Source: Streptomyces sp. NBC_00483 (GTDB taxonomy: Bacteria; Actinomycetota; Actinomycetes; Streptomycetales; Streptomycetaceae). From it: DNA of 64,000 nucleotides. The DNA lies in assembly GCF_036013745.1 (NCBI RefSeq), contig NZ_CP107880.1, forward strand, positions 4,836,001 to 4,900,000, in the 5' to 3' direction. Made by a program: the position numbers and the translations under genes. A model generated the notes under the pieces. The model had not been told where the DNA came from, did no database searches, and was given only the letters and a program-made list of their open reading frames with translations. Shown piece by piece: positions 18,137-26,468 of this stretch (its first letter is position 1; each line of letters begins with the position of its first letter).

Positions 18137-19159
18137 GTGCTCGTCGGCGTCTGCGACTTCCCTGGTAGCTACGCCTTTCCACCCGCCGGATACGGCGGAA
18201 TCGAACGATGGCTGTGGGCGGTCGCCGTAGGCGCCCGAGCCGCAGGCGCCGACGTACACCTCCTCGGGCCGGGCTGGCTCACGGACCTGGAGTACGACTG
18301 GGTCCGCAAGCCGGTCCGCTTAGAGGACGTCACCGCCGGATCGCTGGCCGAGCGCGAGCTACGCGATATCGACTACGACCTGTTGGTCGTAGGGCACGAA
18401 TACCCCTCGTTGCCCGCGTGGACCCGGACGTGGAGTGAGCTGGACTGCGACGTCGCCACATTCCAGCACTCCCCCGTCTTCCAACACTCCGACACTGCAT
18501 TCGACGGCAAGCAGTCGCGCCTCTACTGCTACTCGCCCGAGATGATCGAGCGATACGCCGGTCACCAGCCCATCCCTGAGCTGGCCGTGCACTTGGGCCT
18601 CGACGAGGACGAGCCGCCCTCCGTCGCCGGACGCGACCTCGTATGGCTCGGCCGCATCGACGCCGAGAAGGCGCCCCATCTGGCCGTGCGTGCCGCCCAG
18701 TTACTCGGCCGCCGGATACGGATCGTCGGACCCGTTTTCGACGAGGAGTACGTACGACGCCATGCCCGGCTCCTCAACGCGGACCACGTCGAATGGGTCG
18801 GCGAACTTGGCGGCCCCGCCAAGACCGCAGCCATCCGCGACGCCTCCGTCTTCGTCTATACGTACGCACGCGACTACGTGGAGGCCGGCGCCGCAATCTT
18901 CGGAGAATCCCTCCGCACTGGCACACCCATGGCCGCGCTCACCTGGCGCACGGGCACCTGCGCCGAAGCCGCCCTCTGCGACGCGACCGGCGCAATCGCC
19001 GTGGCTGACCCCGAGGTGGATGACGAGGCCGCCGCTCACCAACTGGCGCGCGCCATCGAGCGGGTGGAGATCCTAGATCACCGGCAAGTCCAAGAGATCG
19101 GCCTCCACCGCTTTGATCCCGCTCGGCACTTCAGCGCGATGGCAGCGCGATCATGCTGA
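18137..19159 (+). CDS. Glycosyltransferase, GT4/GT-B-like
   Basis: 340 residues, GTG start immediately after the SerRS stop with no gap. The N-terminal Rossmann half has FPPAGYGGIERWLWAVAVGA and the second half VWLGRIDAEKAPHLAVRAAQ and YVEAGAAIFGESLRTGTP, the usual GT4 donor-binding layout (the E-x7-E region reads EAGAAIFGE). It would transfer an activated sugar to an acceptor in the cytoplasm. Two TTA codons (18320 and 18701) are in frame. Its place in the operon points to glycosylation of the operon's product. Confidence 0.78.
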   Translation: MLVGVCDFPGSYAFPPAGYGGIERWLWAVAVGARAAGADVHLLGPGWLTDLEYDWVRKPVRLEDVTAGSLAERELRDIDYDLLVVGHEYPSLPAWTRTWSELDCDVATFQHSPVFQHSDTAFDGKQSRLYCYSPEMIERYAGHQPIPELAVHLGLDEDEPPSVAGRDLVWLGRIDAEKAPHLAVRAAQLLGRRIRIVGPVFDEEYVRRHARLLNADHVEWVGELGGPAKTAAIRDASVFVYTYARDYVEAGAAIFGESLRTGTPMAALTWRTGTCAEAALCDATGAIAVADPEVDDEAAAHQLARAIERVEILDHRQVQEIGLHRFDPARHFSAMAARSC

Positions 19160-20172
19160 TGACTACAGCCAGTACGGCCGGAGACACGCTGGCTCAACGG
19201 ATGCCCGCTGTGCTCCGCGCGAGCTTGGGGCCGCACTGGGAGTTCACGGCCGACCCGGACCACATCGAGGTCCAGCATCCGCACCGTGGCACCCCCTACA
19301 GACCGCCACGCAGAAGTCCGTCGTGGACTTACCTGCTCGACAGCCTGGAGAACTCCTTCGCGAGTTCCGGAGCCGTGCGCGACGCCTCTCTCCCGCTCCG
19401 CTGGGGCAGGGAAACCGAGCTGACCATCTCCTCTGTGCAGGCCCTCGACCCGCTCCTCAAGGACGGCAGACCCCACACGTATCGGAGCGGCTTCCTCCCC
19501 CAGCCGGTGGTCCGCTTCACCGGTCAGCGCGACGCCACCGGCCAGTTACGGGAGGGGTTCCTCAGCGCGTTCGTCAACGTTTCCCGGGTCCAACCGGTAA
19601 GGAACTTGGATGAGTACGGATCCATTCTCGACAGCTGGCTGACCACGCTCTCGCAACTAGGCTTTCACACACGGCACTTACGCATCTATGGCAAGTTGCG
19701 CCCATGGCGTCGACGCCAGGTCGAAGGCATTACGCTCCGCTTCGCCCACCTGGATCTCACTCTCGGCGACATCGTCCTCCTGTGGCACACCGACCACCCG
19801 GATCGCTTGGCAGTAGACCTCGGGACGGGCCTGGAGCGCCTGGCCTGGGCGCGTACCCAGACGCACTGGGAGGAACTGATCTATGGCCGCTTCGCCCACG
19901 CAGCACCACCAGCGACGTTGGACGCCATCCGCACCGCCACGCTCCTCCTGGGCCAGGGGATCACTCCTGCGGCCCGGGGCGCCGGCGGCGTCACCCGTAG
20001 GGTCATCGCCACCATCGACACGGCTGCTGCGCGCCTCGGCGTCAGTGCCGTCGTGCGAGACGCATACGACTACTGGTCGCTCATCGGCTCTCCGCTCGTT
20101 CCATGGCCGGAGGTCGCTCGCGCTATCGAGGAGGAGAAAACGGGCGCGACCAGATCAGCAGTGCGGTCCTGA
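19153..20172 (+). CDS. Degenerate alanyl-tRNA-synthetase-core-like protein
   Basis: 339 residues, overlapping the glycosyltransferase stop by 7 nt. The middle and C-terminal parts resemble the AlaRS catalytic core: LDSWLTTLSQLGF, a central VEGITLRFAHLDLTLGD, then VDLGTGLERLAWART (about 221-235) where AlaRS has VDTGMGLERL, and IRTATLLLGQGITPAARGAG then GVTRRVI (about 258-284) where AlaRS has a helix followed by SNEGRGYVLRRLIRRA. The N-terminal motif 1/2 region is hard to align, and the editing and C-Ala domains are absent. Possibly a tRNA or aminoacyl-adenylate binding enzyme rather than a true synthetase. TTA codons occur at 19546 and 19678. Identification rests on motif memory, so moderate certainty. 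Confidence 0.5.
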   Translation: MLMTTASTAGDTLAQRMPAVLRASLGPHWEFTADPDHIEVQHPHRGTPYRPPRRSPSWTYLLDSLENSFASSGAVRDASLPLRWGRETELTISSVQALDPLLKDGRPHTYRSGFLPQPVVRFTGQRDATGQLREGFLSAFVNVSRVQPVRNLDEYGSILDSWLTTLSQLGFHTRHLRIYGKLRPWRRRQVEGITLRFAHLDLTLGDIVLLWHTDHPDRLAVDLGTGLERLAWARTQTHWEELIYGRFAHAAPPATLDAIRTATLLLGQGITPAARGAGGVTRRVIATIDTAAARLGVSAVVRDAYDYWSLIGSPLVPWPEVARAIEEEKTGATRSAVRS

Positions 20173-20294
20173 CACTCGGGGCCTCTCCCACCGAGCGAGG
20201 TCGAGAGCCAACCAAATGCGTTCTCCGCAGAGGTACCTAAGCAGCAAATAATGGCCGGGTTGGTGACAGTTCGGCAGATTCTCCACCGTCGACC

Positions 20295-20654
20295 ATGCGC
20301 GTTGGCTACCGTCCCTCAATGAAGTCACAGGTAGCCGAAGTCACTGAAGCCTGTACCTGCCTCGCGAAGGACAGCGTCTGCCAGGACTGCAGAGGCGAAG
20401 GGTGGGTCACACCACTACCTGAAGACGGACTCCGGCGAGACGCCACCGGCAGCTGCACGTCGTGCGACGGGCGGGGCGGCCACCGCCTGCCGCACGAACC
20501 GACGTGCCCTGTGATGCAGAAGCACCCTGGGCTTGAATATTTCGCACCACAGCTCATCAGCGACTCGGGCAGCACCACCGTCTTCAGCACCGGCGACGCG
20601 CTCGCTCGTCCGGAGGTACGACGGCGTCTCGGGCAGATTCTGTTCGGGCCATAG
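20295..20654 (+). CDS. Small hypothetical protein with DnaJ-like zinc motifs
   Basis: 119 residues from ATG 20295 (ATG 20319 is possible). It contains CTCLAKDSVCQDCRGEGW and CTSCDGRGGH, that is two CxxCxGxG-like repeats as in the DnaJ zinc domain, followed by CPVM. There is no J domain. It may bind zinc and act as a scaffold or tRNA-linked protein; no function can be assigned. It lies between the operon and the mobilisation genes. Confidence 0.55.
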   Translation: MRVGYRPSMKSQVAEVTEACTCLAKDSVCQDCRGEGWVTPLPEDGLRRDATGSCTSCDGRGGHRLPHEPTCPVMQKHPGLEYFAPQLISDSGSTTVFSTGDALARPEVRRRLGQILFGP

Positions 20655-20722
20655 CTCTGACGAGCGGATTCGCGGGCAAACGGATCCCTCTGGAGCCTGA
20701 CCAAGGTGAGATCGGCACAGGA

Positions 20723-20741
20723 CCCTGCGGTTCGCGCAGGG
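20723..20741. terminator. Short hairpin between converging genes
   Basis: CCCTGCG (20723-20729), loop GTTCG region, CGCAGGG (20735-20741), between the small zinc protein (rightward) and the relaxase (leftward). Weak stem without a T-run, so tentative. Confidence 0.35.
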
Positions 20742-20762
20742 CCCCGCGCCGCAGCTGAGCGG

Positions 20763-22496
20763 TTACCGCTGGGGCCGGTTCTGCCGCGGGGCCGGCGAGG
20801 AGACGCTCGGCTGCGCTGCAGGGGCCACCGTGCTTCCAGGGAATGTTCCTGTGGTCGTGCGTCGGCGAGCCGCTTCGGCTCGGCGGTTGGGGGCGGGGTT
20901 GCGGCCGGTGTGTTGGATGCGGGTGATGAGAACGCGGGCAGGTTGGCGGGCGGTGTTCAACTCGCGTTGTCCGGCGGCTTCTTTGAGGAGTGGGTGGGAC
21001 TGGTAGCCGCGCGCTTCGGCGTCGGCGAGGACAGCGGCCAGGGCGGGCCAACTGGAGTCGGCAAGGATGCGGGCGGCGTGGTCGGGGACGGTGGCGCGCA
21101 CGTCGCTGGCCAGGGTGAGGCGGGCTTGTTCCTTGGGCTGGCGGCGCTCCAGTTCGGCGAGTACGGGGCTCATGGCTTGGTCGGTTGCGGTCTGGAGATG
21201 GTCGAGGGCCTGGCGGGCGGCGTCGGCCTGGTGGGCGTGCTGTTTGGCCTCGTGCCAGCGCTGGGAGAGGATCGCGGACCACACGAGGGCGGCGAGGAGG
21301 GTGGCGAGAGCGCTACCGTCCGGCCCTGTTGCGGTGTTGATGATGTCGCGGGCTGCGATTCGTACAGCATCGGCCGCCCGATTCTCGGCGCGGATCTGGG
21401 AGCGCTGAGCGCGGGCGAACGTCGTTGCCGCGGCGACGAGTTCGGGGCGCAGGTCAGCCGGGGCCTGCTGAGCGGTGGCCTCGATGAGTTCGCCGAGGGC
21501 GGCGATGTGGGCCTGGGAGCGTTCGTCGCCCTCCTTGGTGATCGTGGTGGTGTCGCCGAGTTGGGCGTGGAGGGTGTCGAGGGCTTCGGTGGCTTGATGC
21601 CACGGTGTGGCGGGTTTGTTGCGGCGTGCGGTGGGGTGTTCTTCGGGCGCGACGGCTTCCAGGCGGGCCCGCAGTTTGGGCAGGGTGAGGTCGGGGGCGA
21701 TCTTTCCTCCGGGGTGGAAGATCTGCTCGCCCTTGCCGTTTAGGTCGCCGGGGCGCCCTGCGGCGTATCCGAGGAGATCGCCGGAAGGCCCACGTCGGGG
21801 CTTGATCGCGACGCCGTCGGCCTCAAGGTAGGCAAGCAGCTCCTCGGTACTGGCGGCATGCGGGATGGCCGCGCGGACCCGATCCTCAAGCCACTTCCTG
21901 CTGGTCCGGTTCCAGCCGAGGCGCTCGGCCTTGTGCATCTCGGGTTGGGTGGGACGGCGCGCGGCGGTTCGATCGCCCTTCTTCAACTGCAGCAGCCCGT
22001 AGTCCATTTCGATCTCGCGGCACGCGTCACCGACGCGCTGGCCACTGTTGTGGAGCCGCGGGCGGCGGCCGTCTTCGCGGACGGTGGTGGCCAGGATGTG
22101 GATGTGGTCGTCCGCGTGGCGTACGGCGATCCAGCGACAGGCCAGGTCGTCGCCGGGCGCGGCGATGCCGGCAGAGTCAACGATGCGTTGGGCGATCTCG
22201 CCCCACTCTGCGTCGGAGAGGTACCGGTCCTCGGGTGCGGCACGCACGGGGCAGTGCCATACATGGTCGGTGAATGGTCGGCCGAACTCGCTGTTGCGCA
22301 GGCGCACCGGCTCGTTGAGGTAGCGGGCGAGTTCAGTGAGGGTCGCGTTCTCCTTGCGGCCGGGGTCGGGCATGCCGAGCATCGCGAAGCCGGCGACGAT
22401 GTGCGGATCAAGGTGCTCGTCCTGGCGGCCGGGGCCGTAGAGGTAGGCGAGCAGGCCACGGGTGTTGGACCCGGCCGGTTTGATGGCGGCGATCAC
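20763..22496 (-). CDS. Relaxase / mobilisation nuclease (MobA/VirD2 type)
   Basis: 577 residues. It nicks the transfer origin and pilots single-stranded DNA into a recipient. The metal-binding HADDHIH (His127, His131, His133) matches the relaxase H-x3-H-x-H motif, and the catalytic Tyr is probably in the N-terminal LLAYLYGPG. The C-terminal 300 residues are helical and Arg/Ala-rich. It overlaps the upstream MobC gene by 4 nt. No coupling ATPase or type IV secretion genes are visible, so the element is probably mobilisable by a helper, or uses a system outside the window. Confidence 0.9.
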   Translation of the reverse strand: MIAAIKPAGSNTRGLLAYLYGPGRQDEHLDPHIVAGFAMLGMPDPGRKENATLTELARYLNEPVRLRNSEFGRPFTDHVWHCPVRAAPEDRYLSDAEWGEIAQRIVDSAGIAAPGDDLACRWIAVRHADDHIHILATTVREDGRRPRLHNSGQRVGDACREIEMDYGLLQLKKGDRTAARRPTQPEMHKAERLGWNRTSRKWLEDRVRAAIPHAASTEELLAYLEADGVAIKPRRGPSGDLLGYAAGRPGDLNGKGEQIFHPGGKIAPDLTLPKLRARLEAVAPEEHPTARRNKPATPWHQATEALDTLHAQLGDTTTITKEGDERSQAHIAALGELIEATAQQAPADLRPELVAAATTFARAQRSQIRAENRAADAVRIAARDIINTATGPDGSALATLLAALVWSAILSQRWHEAKQHAHQADAARQALDHLQTATDQAMSPVLAELERRQPKEQARLTLASDVRATVPDHAARILADSSWPALAAVLADAEARGYQSHPLLKEAAGQRELNTARQPARVLITRIQHTGRNPAPNRRAEAARRRTTTGTFPGSTVAPAAQPSVSSPAPRQNRPQR

Positions 22497-23302
22497 GCGG
22501 ACGGCTCCTCTTCTTCCAGCTCGGCCAGTTCGACGGGCTGGCGCAGGGCCTCAGCGATCAGGTCCAGGAGCTGCTGGAGTTCGGTCAAGTGCCGGCGGAG
22601 GTCAGGGGGCGTGTAGTCGCTGTTGAGGGCGCGGGCGATCTGGTTGACGTTGACTCCGATGCGGTTGAGCTGGCGCAGTACTTGGGCGCGGAAGTGGTGG
22701 GTTCGGCGGCGGTCCTCGGACAGCGGGAGGTTCGCGGTGAACCGTCCGGTGATGAAGGCGAGGACGACGTCGGCGGCGAAGCCGGAGTCGCCCTTGTAAC
22801 CGTGCTCGGCGGCGATGTCCTGGAGGTGAGCGCGCTCCTCGTCGAGGAAGCGCAGGGGGCCGACGCGTGCGTCGCGCTTTTCGCCGGTGAAGCGGCGGAT
22901 CGTGGGCTGCGCGCTCTTCACGGCGGGTTCGCCGGCGGCAGCGGCGTCTTCACGTACGGGGTGCAGGATCTCGCGCTGAGCGGCGTGGAGCTCGTCCGGG
23001 TCGGGGCCGTCCTCGGCCCCGACCTGCTGGACTGGCGCCCCCTGGCGCTGGGCCTCCTCCGCCACCCCTGGGGCGGAGGTCCCCGAGATCCGGCCTTGAG
23101 TCGGACTCGGGGTACTACTGGCTCCGTCCGGGACAGTCCGTCCGAACGCCCGCTGCAAACGTCGCAGCAGAGTAGGCGACTTCGAAGCAAGCAGCGGCAC
23201 GCTGGAATCGTGATCGGCGTGGTGGCGATCGTGCGTCACGAGGAGGTTCTCCGGAGGGGCTGGAAGAGCTGCGGGGCGGGCCGTGGTCGGCGGAACAGGC
23301 AT
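22493..23302 (-). CDS. mobC: MobC-like relaxosome accessory protein
   Basis: 269 residues, ending inside the relaxase start (ATGA overlap). The C-terminal 110 residues have the MobC pattern: RRTHHFRAQVLRQLNRIGVN then VNQIARALNS and a final helix with LTELQQLLDLIAEALR. The first 130 residues are polar, low-complexity and probably disordered. MobC proteins open the origin-of-transfer duplex to help the relaxase. A transfer origin would be expected near here, but I cannot point to a specific nick site. Confidence 0.85.
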   Translation of the reverse strand: MPVPPTTARPAALPAPPENLLVTHDRHHADHDSSVPLLASKSPTLLRRLQRAFGRTVPDGASSTPSPTQGRISGTSAPGVAEEAQRQGAPVQQVGAEDGPDPDELHAAQREILHPVREDAAAAGEPAVKSAQPTIRRFTGEKRDARVGPLRFLDEERAHLQDIAAEHGYKGDSGFAADVVLAFITGRFTANLPLSEDRRRTHHFRAQVLRQLNRIGVNVNQIARALNSDYTPPDLRRHLTELQQLLDLIAEALRQPVELAELEEEEPSA

Positions 23303-23330
23303 TGAGGTTGCGGCCCAAACAAAAGGACGG

Positions 23331-24068
23331 TCAGCTGCCGGTCTGGACGGTTCCGTGTCCGAGCTCGACTTCGGGCCGGAGGATGTTCATCACCTCGGTC
23401 AGTCGCTTACCGCTGACCGAAAGTCCCTTGTCCCGTATGGACTGTTGGACGATTGCCCGGGTGAGGGTGCGTTTCTCGGAGACGGCGATGCGGCCGATCT
23501 CCACGAGTTCGTCGAGGGTGGCGCTCGGCGGTCGGCCCCCGCGTGCCTTGCTCTGCGGAATCCGGTGGTGGGGTTCCGGTCGCTGAACGGAAGCGTCCGC
23601 CATCGGCCGGGCCGCCCGATCAGGAGTCGAGTCCTGGCGGGCGGCGGGCTCGGCGACGAGCTGGTGGATCTGCCGCATCAGTACGCCGAAAGCAAGGAGC
23701 GCAGCGGTCGGCGGGACGGCGGCGACCACGTAGTCGAGCATGGGCACGGCGCCTGCGTCGCCCGTTCCGCTCACGCCCGCCACGTTGAGCGCGATGGATC
23801 CGACCGAGCCGACGCCGGTGAGGGCAATGGCCCACCGGTCGGTGACCCGGCGCAGACCCGCGCGGAGCATCAGGAGTTCGCCCGCGACGATGAAGGCGTC
23901 CAGGGTGGCGGGCCATGCCCACCGCCGGGCCGGCGAGCCACGGAGTCCGTGGTTTCCGGCGACCTCGGCAAGGTGCGCGTACGAGAGCCAGAAGCCGCCG
24001 ACAGTAAGGGCCACGATGACGCCTCCGGCTGCGGCAAGCGCGTATCGCTCGGCGGTCTGCTTGGTCAT
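23331..24068 (-). CDS. DUF2637 membrane protein
   Basis: 245 residues from ATG 24068, which has GGAAGG about 10 nt upstream; the open frame continues upstream but without support. Four hydrophobic helices lie in residues about 8-150 (LAAAGGVIVALTVGGFWLSY; DAFIVAGELLMLRA; ALTGVGSVGSIALNVAGV; VVAAVPPTAALLAFGVLM). This is the DUF2637 layout found next to replication and transfer genes of actinobacterial integrative elements. The C-terminal 90 residues are cytoplasmic, with a possible HTH (RAIVQQSIRDKGLSVSGKRL). Role probably in DNA transfer or its control; not known. Confidence 0.8.
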   Translation of the reverse strand: MTKQTAERYALAAAGGVIVALTVGGFWLSYAHLAEVAGNHGLRGSPARRWAWPATLDAFIVAGELLMLRAGLRRVTDRWAIALTGVGSVGSIALNVAGVSGTGDAGAVPMLDYVVAAVPPTAALLAFGVLMRQIHQLVAEPAARQDSTPDRAARPMADASVQRPEPHHRIPQSKARGGRPPSATLDELVEIGRIAVSEKRTLTRAIVQQSIRDKGLSVSGKRLTEVMNILRPEVELGHGTVQTGS

Positions 24069-24168
24069 GCCCACGGTCCTTCCAACGTGACGACGAGCTG
24101 TGGGGCGGCGCTGGCCTGGGGTGTGATGACGAGCAAGGTCGGTTCTCCACAAGCGGTGAGGGCAGGGG

Positions 24169-24214
24169 CGCTTACGCTGCCCCCTCTCCAAGGAGGGGGC
24201 AGCGCGTAGGCGCT
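24169..24214. repeat. Long inverted repeat upstream of the DUF2637 gene
   Basis: Core arms GCTGCCCCCTC (24176-24186) and GAGGGGGCAGC (24193-24203), six-base loop, with outer imperfect arms (GCGCTTAC against GTAGGCGC). It lies in the 281-base gap between the replication gene (ending at 24350) and the DUF2637 gene. It could be a terminator for the replication gene or part of a replication or transfer origin. Confidence 0.45.
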
Positions 24215-24349
24215 GGGGTGTGAATGCGCCGTGCGATGAGGTGTAGGCGCTTGACCTGCGGTTTTTGAAGATTCGTACGTGGTGAAGGCGGTGCGTACGC
24301 GGCCTCGGCGGGCCGGGGCGCGTACGGCACCGCGTACAGGGCCGCCGGG

Positions 24350-25891
24350 TCAGGACACGGCGGTGATGTGGCGGACTACGGCCTTCCACCGGGTGGCTTG
24401 GCCACCGCCGGTGCCGCCGCCTGCGCCGGTCTCCTGGGTGGCGTCGCCGCTCTTCGTGAGGTTCTCCAGGCGGCGCCTGGCCCTGGCGATGTCCGCGGCG
24501 CCGGGCTTGTCCTCACCAGTGATCTGGGTGGCGAGCGTGCGTGCGGTGAGCCCGCTCGCGCCGGCCTGCCGCAGGAGCGTCAGCGGGTCGAGGCTCGTAT
24601 CGACGCGTGAGGTGCCACGGGGGTGGTCGTGGATGACCGGCAACGGGCCGATCTCGTCGTCGACGGTCTTGAGGTGGTGGAGGTGGACCACCGGATCCCC
24701 GGCGGAGCCGTTGAGGAACACGACGCTTCCGGCGCCCGCGGTGAACCAGGCCGATCCGTAGACCTGGTCCAGGACCGGCCGTTGGCTGCGCGAGACATCG
24801 GCTCCCTGCTTGCGCTGGTGGTGCAGTTCGAGCAGCTCGACGCCGTCGCGCAGGAGCTGTTGGCGGGCGTTGTTGTACGCGAGACCGGCCTCGTCGTCGG
24901 TGAGCTTTCCGACCACATCCTTGAGGCTGTCGATCACCACGGTGTCGGCGCCGTGCTCGGCAGCCAGCTCGGCGAGAAGCTGCGGCTCCGTGTTGAGCGA
25001 AGCGGGCAGCGGACCCGACCAGAAGACCAGGCGCCGACGGAGGATGTCCCGGTCTGCCTGGTGCACGACGCGGGTGAAGGCGCGGGCGAGCTGGCTGGGC
25101 CGGTCCGCGGCGATGTAGAGAACCTTTTCACCCTCCCGCACCGGCATGTCCAGGACCTGGGCGAGCAGGCCGAGGCGAGCGAGGACGATCTGCTGGGCGA
25201 TCGTCGACTTGCCGACACCGGGCGGCCCGACGAGCATCAGGCTCTCGCCGGGAGCCCAGGCTGCTTTTCCCGGCGTCCCCCACACAGGCTGGGTGGTGGC
25301 CGGGGTGTCGGTGACGAAGGACCAACCGTCCACGGCGTACCGCTGCAGCCTCCCGCCTGAGCTGCGGCGTGCGCGGTCGGCGGCCTCGCTCAGCGATGTC
25401 GCCAGCAGGCCGCGCACCTCGGCCGGGTCGGCTCCCGGCGCGGTGGCGCCTTGGAGTACGCGGACCGCCGTGGCCTGCAAGCCGCGCAGGTCGGCGTGGC
25501 TGCGGACTATGTCCGCGTAGTACGAGGCACCCGAGCCGACGGTTGCCAAACTCGCCAGAGAGTGCAGGTACTGGGGGCCACCCACACGCGTGAGGTCACC
25601 CGTTGACTTCAACTGGTGCGACAGCGCGATCGGGTCGGTCGGTGCTTCCTGCCTGCGCAGCTCCAGCAGGGCATGCCAGATCGTCGTGTGCGCCGGCTGG
25701 TGGAAGTCCCCTGGATCCAGCGTCTGCCGGACCTCGTCGATGACCGCACCGTGGAACATGCAGGCGCCGAGCACAGCCGCCTCGGCGTCCACGTCGTGAG
25801 GTGAGGTGGTCGTGACGTCGATCGCGTCCTGCGGGCTGGAACGGGAGTGAGTCGATGGTGTCTGCCACTGCGGGGTCGTACCCTGGAGCAC
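24350..25891 (-). CDS. Replication protein: DnaB N-terminal-like domain plus RecA/RepA-like ATPase
   Basis: 513 residues from GTG 25891, chosen because AAGGAAG lies 4-5 nt upstream; the frame itself opens at 25996. Residues about 30-140 resemble the DnaB N-terminal domain (DAEAAVLGACMFHGAVIDEV then RVGGPQYLHSLA). Next comes an AAA_25-type ATPase: Walker A GPPGVGKST (about 222-230), RPSQLARAFTR, Walker B TVVIDSLKDVVGKL. The C-terminus has a winged-helix-like segment (LTLLRQAGASGLTARTLATQ). Probably loads or acts as helicase for autonomous or excised replication of the element. Confidence 0.75.
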   Translation of the reverse strand: MLQGTTPQWQTPSTHSRSSPQDAIDVTTTSPHDVDAEAAVLGACMFHGAVIDEVRQTLDPGDFHQPAHTTIWHALLELRRQEAPTDPIALSHQLKSTGDLTRVGGPQYLHSLASLATVGSGASYYADIVRSHADLRGLQATAVRVLQGATAPGADPAEVRGLLATSLSEAADRARRSSGGRLQRYAVDGWSFVTDTPATTQPVWGTPGKAAWAPGESLMLVGPPGVGKSTIAQQIVLARLGLLAQVLDMPVREGEKVLYIAADRPSQLARAFTRVVHQADRDILRRRLVFWSGPLPASLNTEPQLLAELAAEHGADTVVIDSLKDVVGKLTDDEAGLAYNNARQQLLRDGVELLELHHQRKQGADVSRSQRPVLDQVYGSAWFTAGAGSVVFLNGSAGDPVVHLHHLKTVDDEIGPLPVIHDHPRGTSRVDTSLDPLTLLRQAGASGLTARTLATQITGEDKPGAADIARARRRLENLTKSGDATQETGAGGGTGGGQATRWKAVVRHITAVS

Positions 25892-26031
25892 AGAGCTTCC
25901 TTGTCTCGGGCCGATACGGACTGGCAGGTCCCGGCACCGGATAGATCGTTTGGGCGGTCGTCGAGGGAGTCGTCGCGGCCCTTGGTGCTCCAACACCGGG
26001 GCCGCTTCTCTTTTCTCGTACGTCGGTGGGC

Positions 26032-26292
26032 TCAGGCGGCCTTCTCATAGCGCGAGCCGGTCATCAGGTTCGCCAGCCGCGCCGCGCTGTGCGGGCTGAT
26101 CGTCGTGGTGAATCCGGCGCAGACGCGGCGCAGGGCCTGAGCGCGAGCTTCCTCCTGTAGTGCGACTCGGGTCGTGGGTGTGGTCTGTGCTGTGCTCGCC
26201 TCGGGCAGCAGGCGCACGGGCAGCTCCTGGTGGGCGGTGCGGGGATGGCAGCCCCCGCACCACACGGATCGATCGTTGGGCGGTCGGTACAT
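26032..26292 (-). CDS. Small hypothetical protein of the integrative element
   Basis: 86 residues from ATG 26292 (an upstream ATG at 26331 would add 13). It starts MYRPPNDRSVWCGGCHPRTA, a likely zinc-binding turn (CGGCH), and ends with a basic helix (CAGFTTTISPHSAARLANLM). Small proteins of this sort accompany the replication genes of actinobacterial elements. Function unknown. The 137 bases between it and the integrase hold nothing recognisable. Confidence 0.5.
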   Translation of the reverse strand: MYRPPNDRSVWCGGCHPRTAHQELPVRLLPEASTAQTTPTTRVALQEEARAQALRRVCAGFTTTISPHSAARLANLMTGSRYEKAA

Positions 26293-26468
26293 CGCGCCGT
26301 CTCCAGGTGCTCCAACACCTGGGACGTGCATGCCGTCGGCGGAGGACCGGCAGGTCGACCGTCATCGGCAGTGCCTTAAGGATCCGGAGAATCGCCGGTT
26401 TTCCCAGACGGGAATCTGCTGCTATCTTTCCGCCCCCGCGTGCCCGCCCAAGGCACCTCGGTCAGCCC

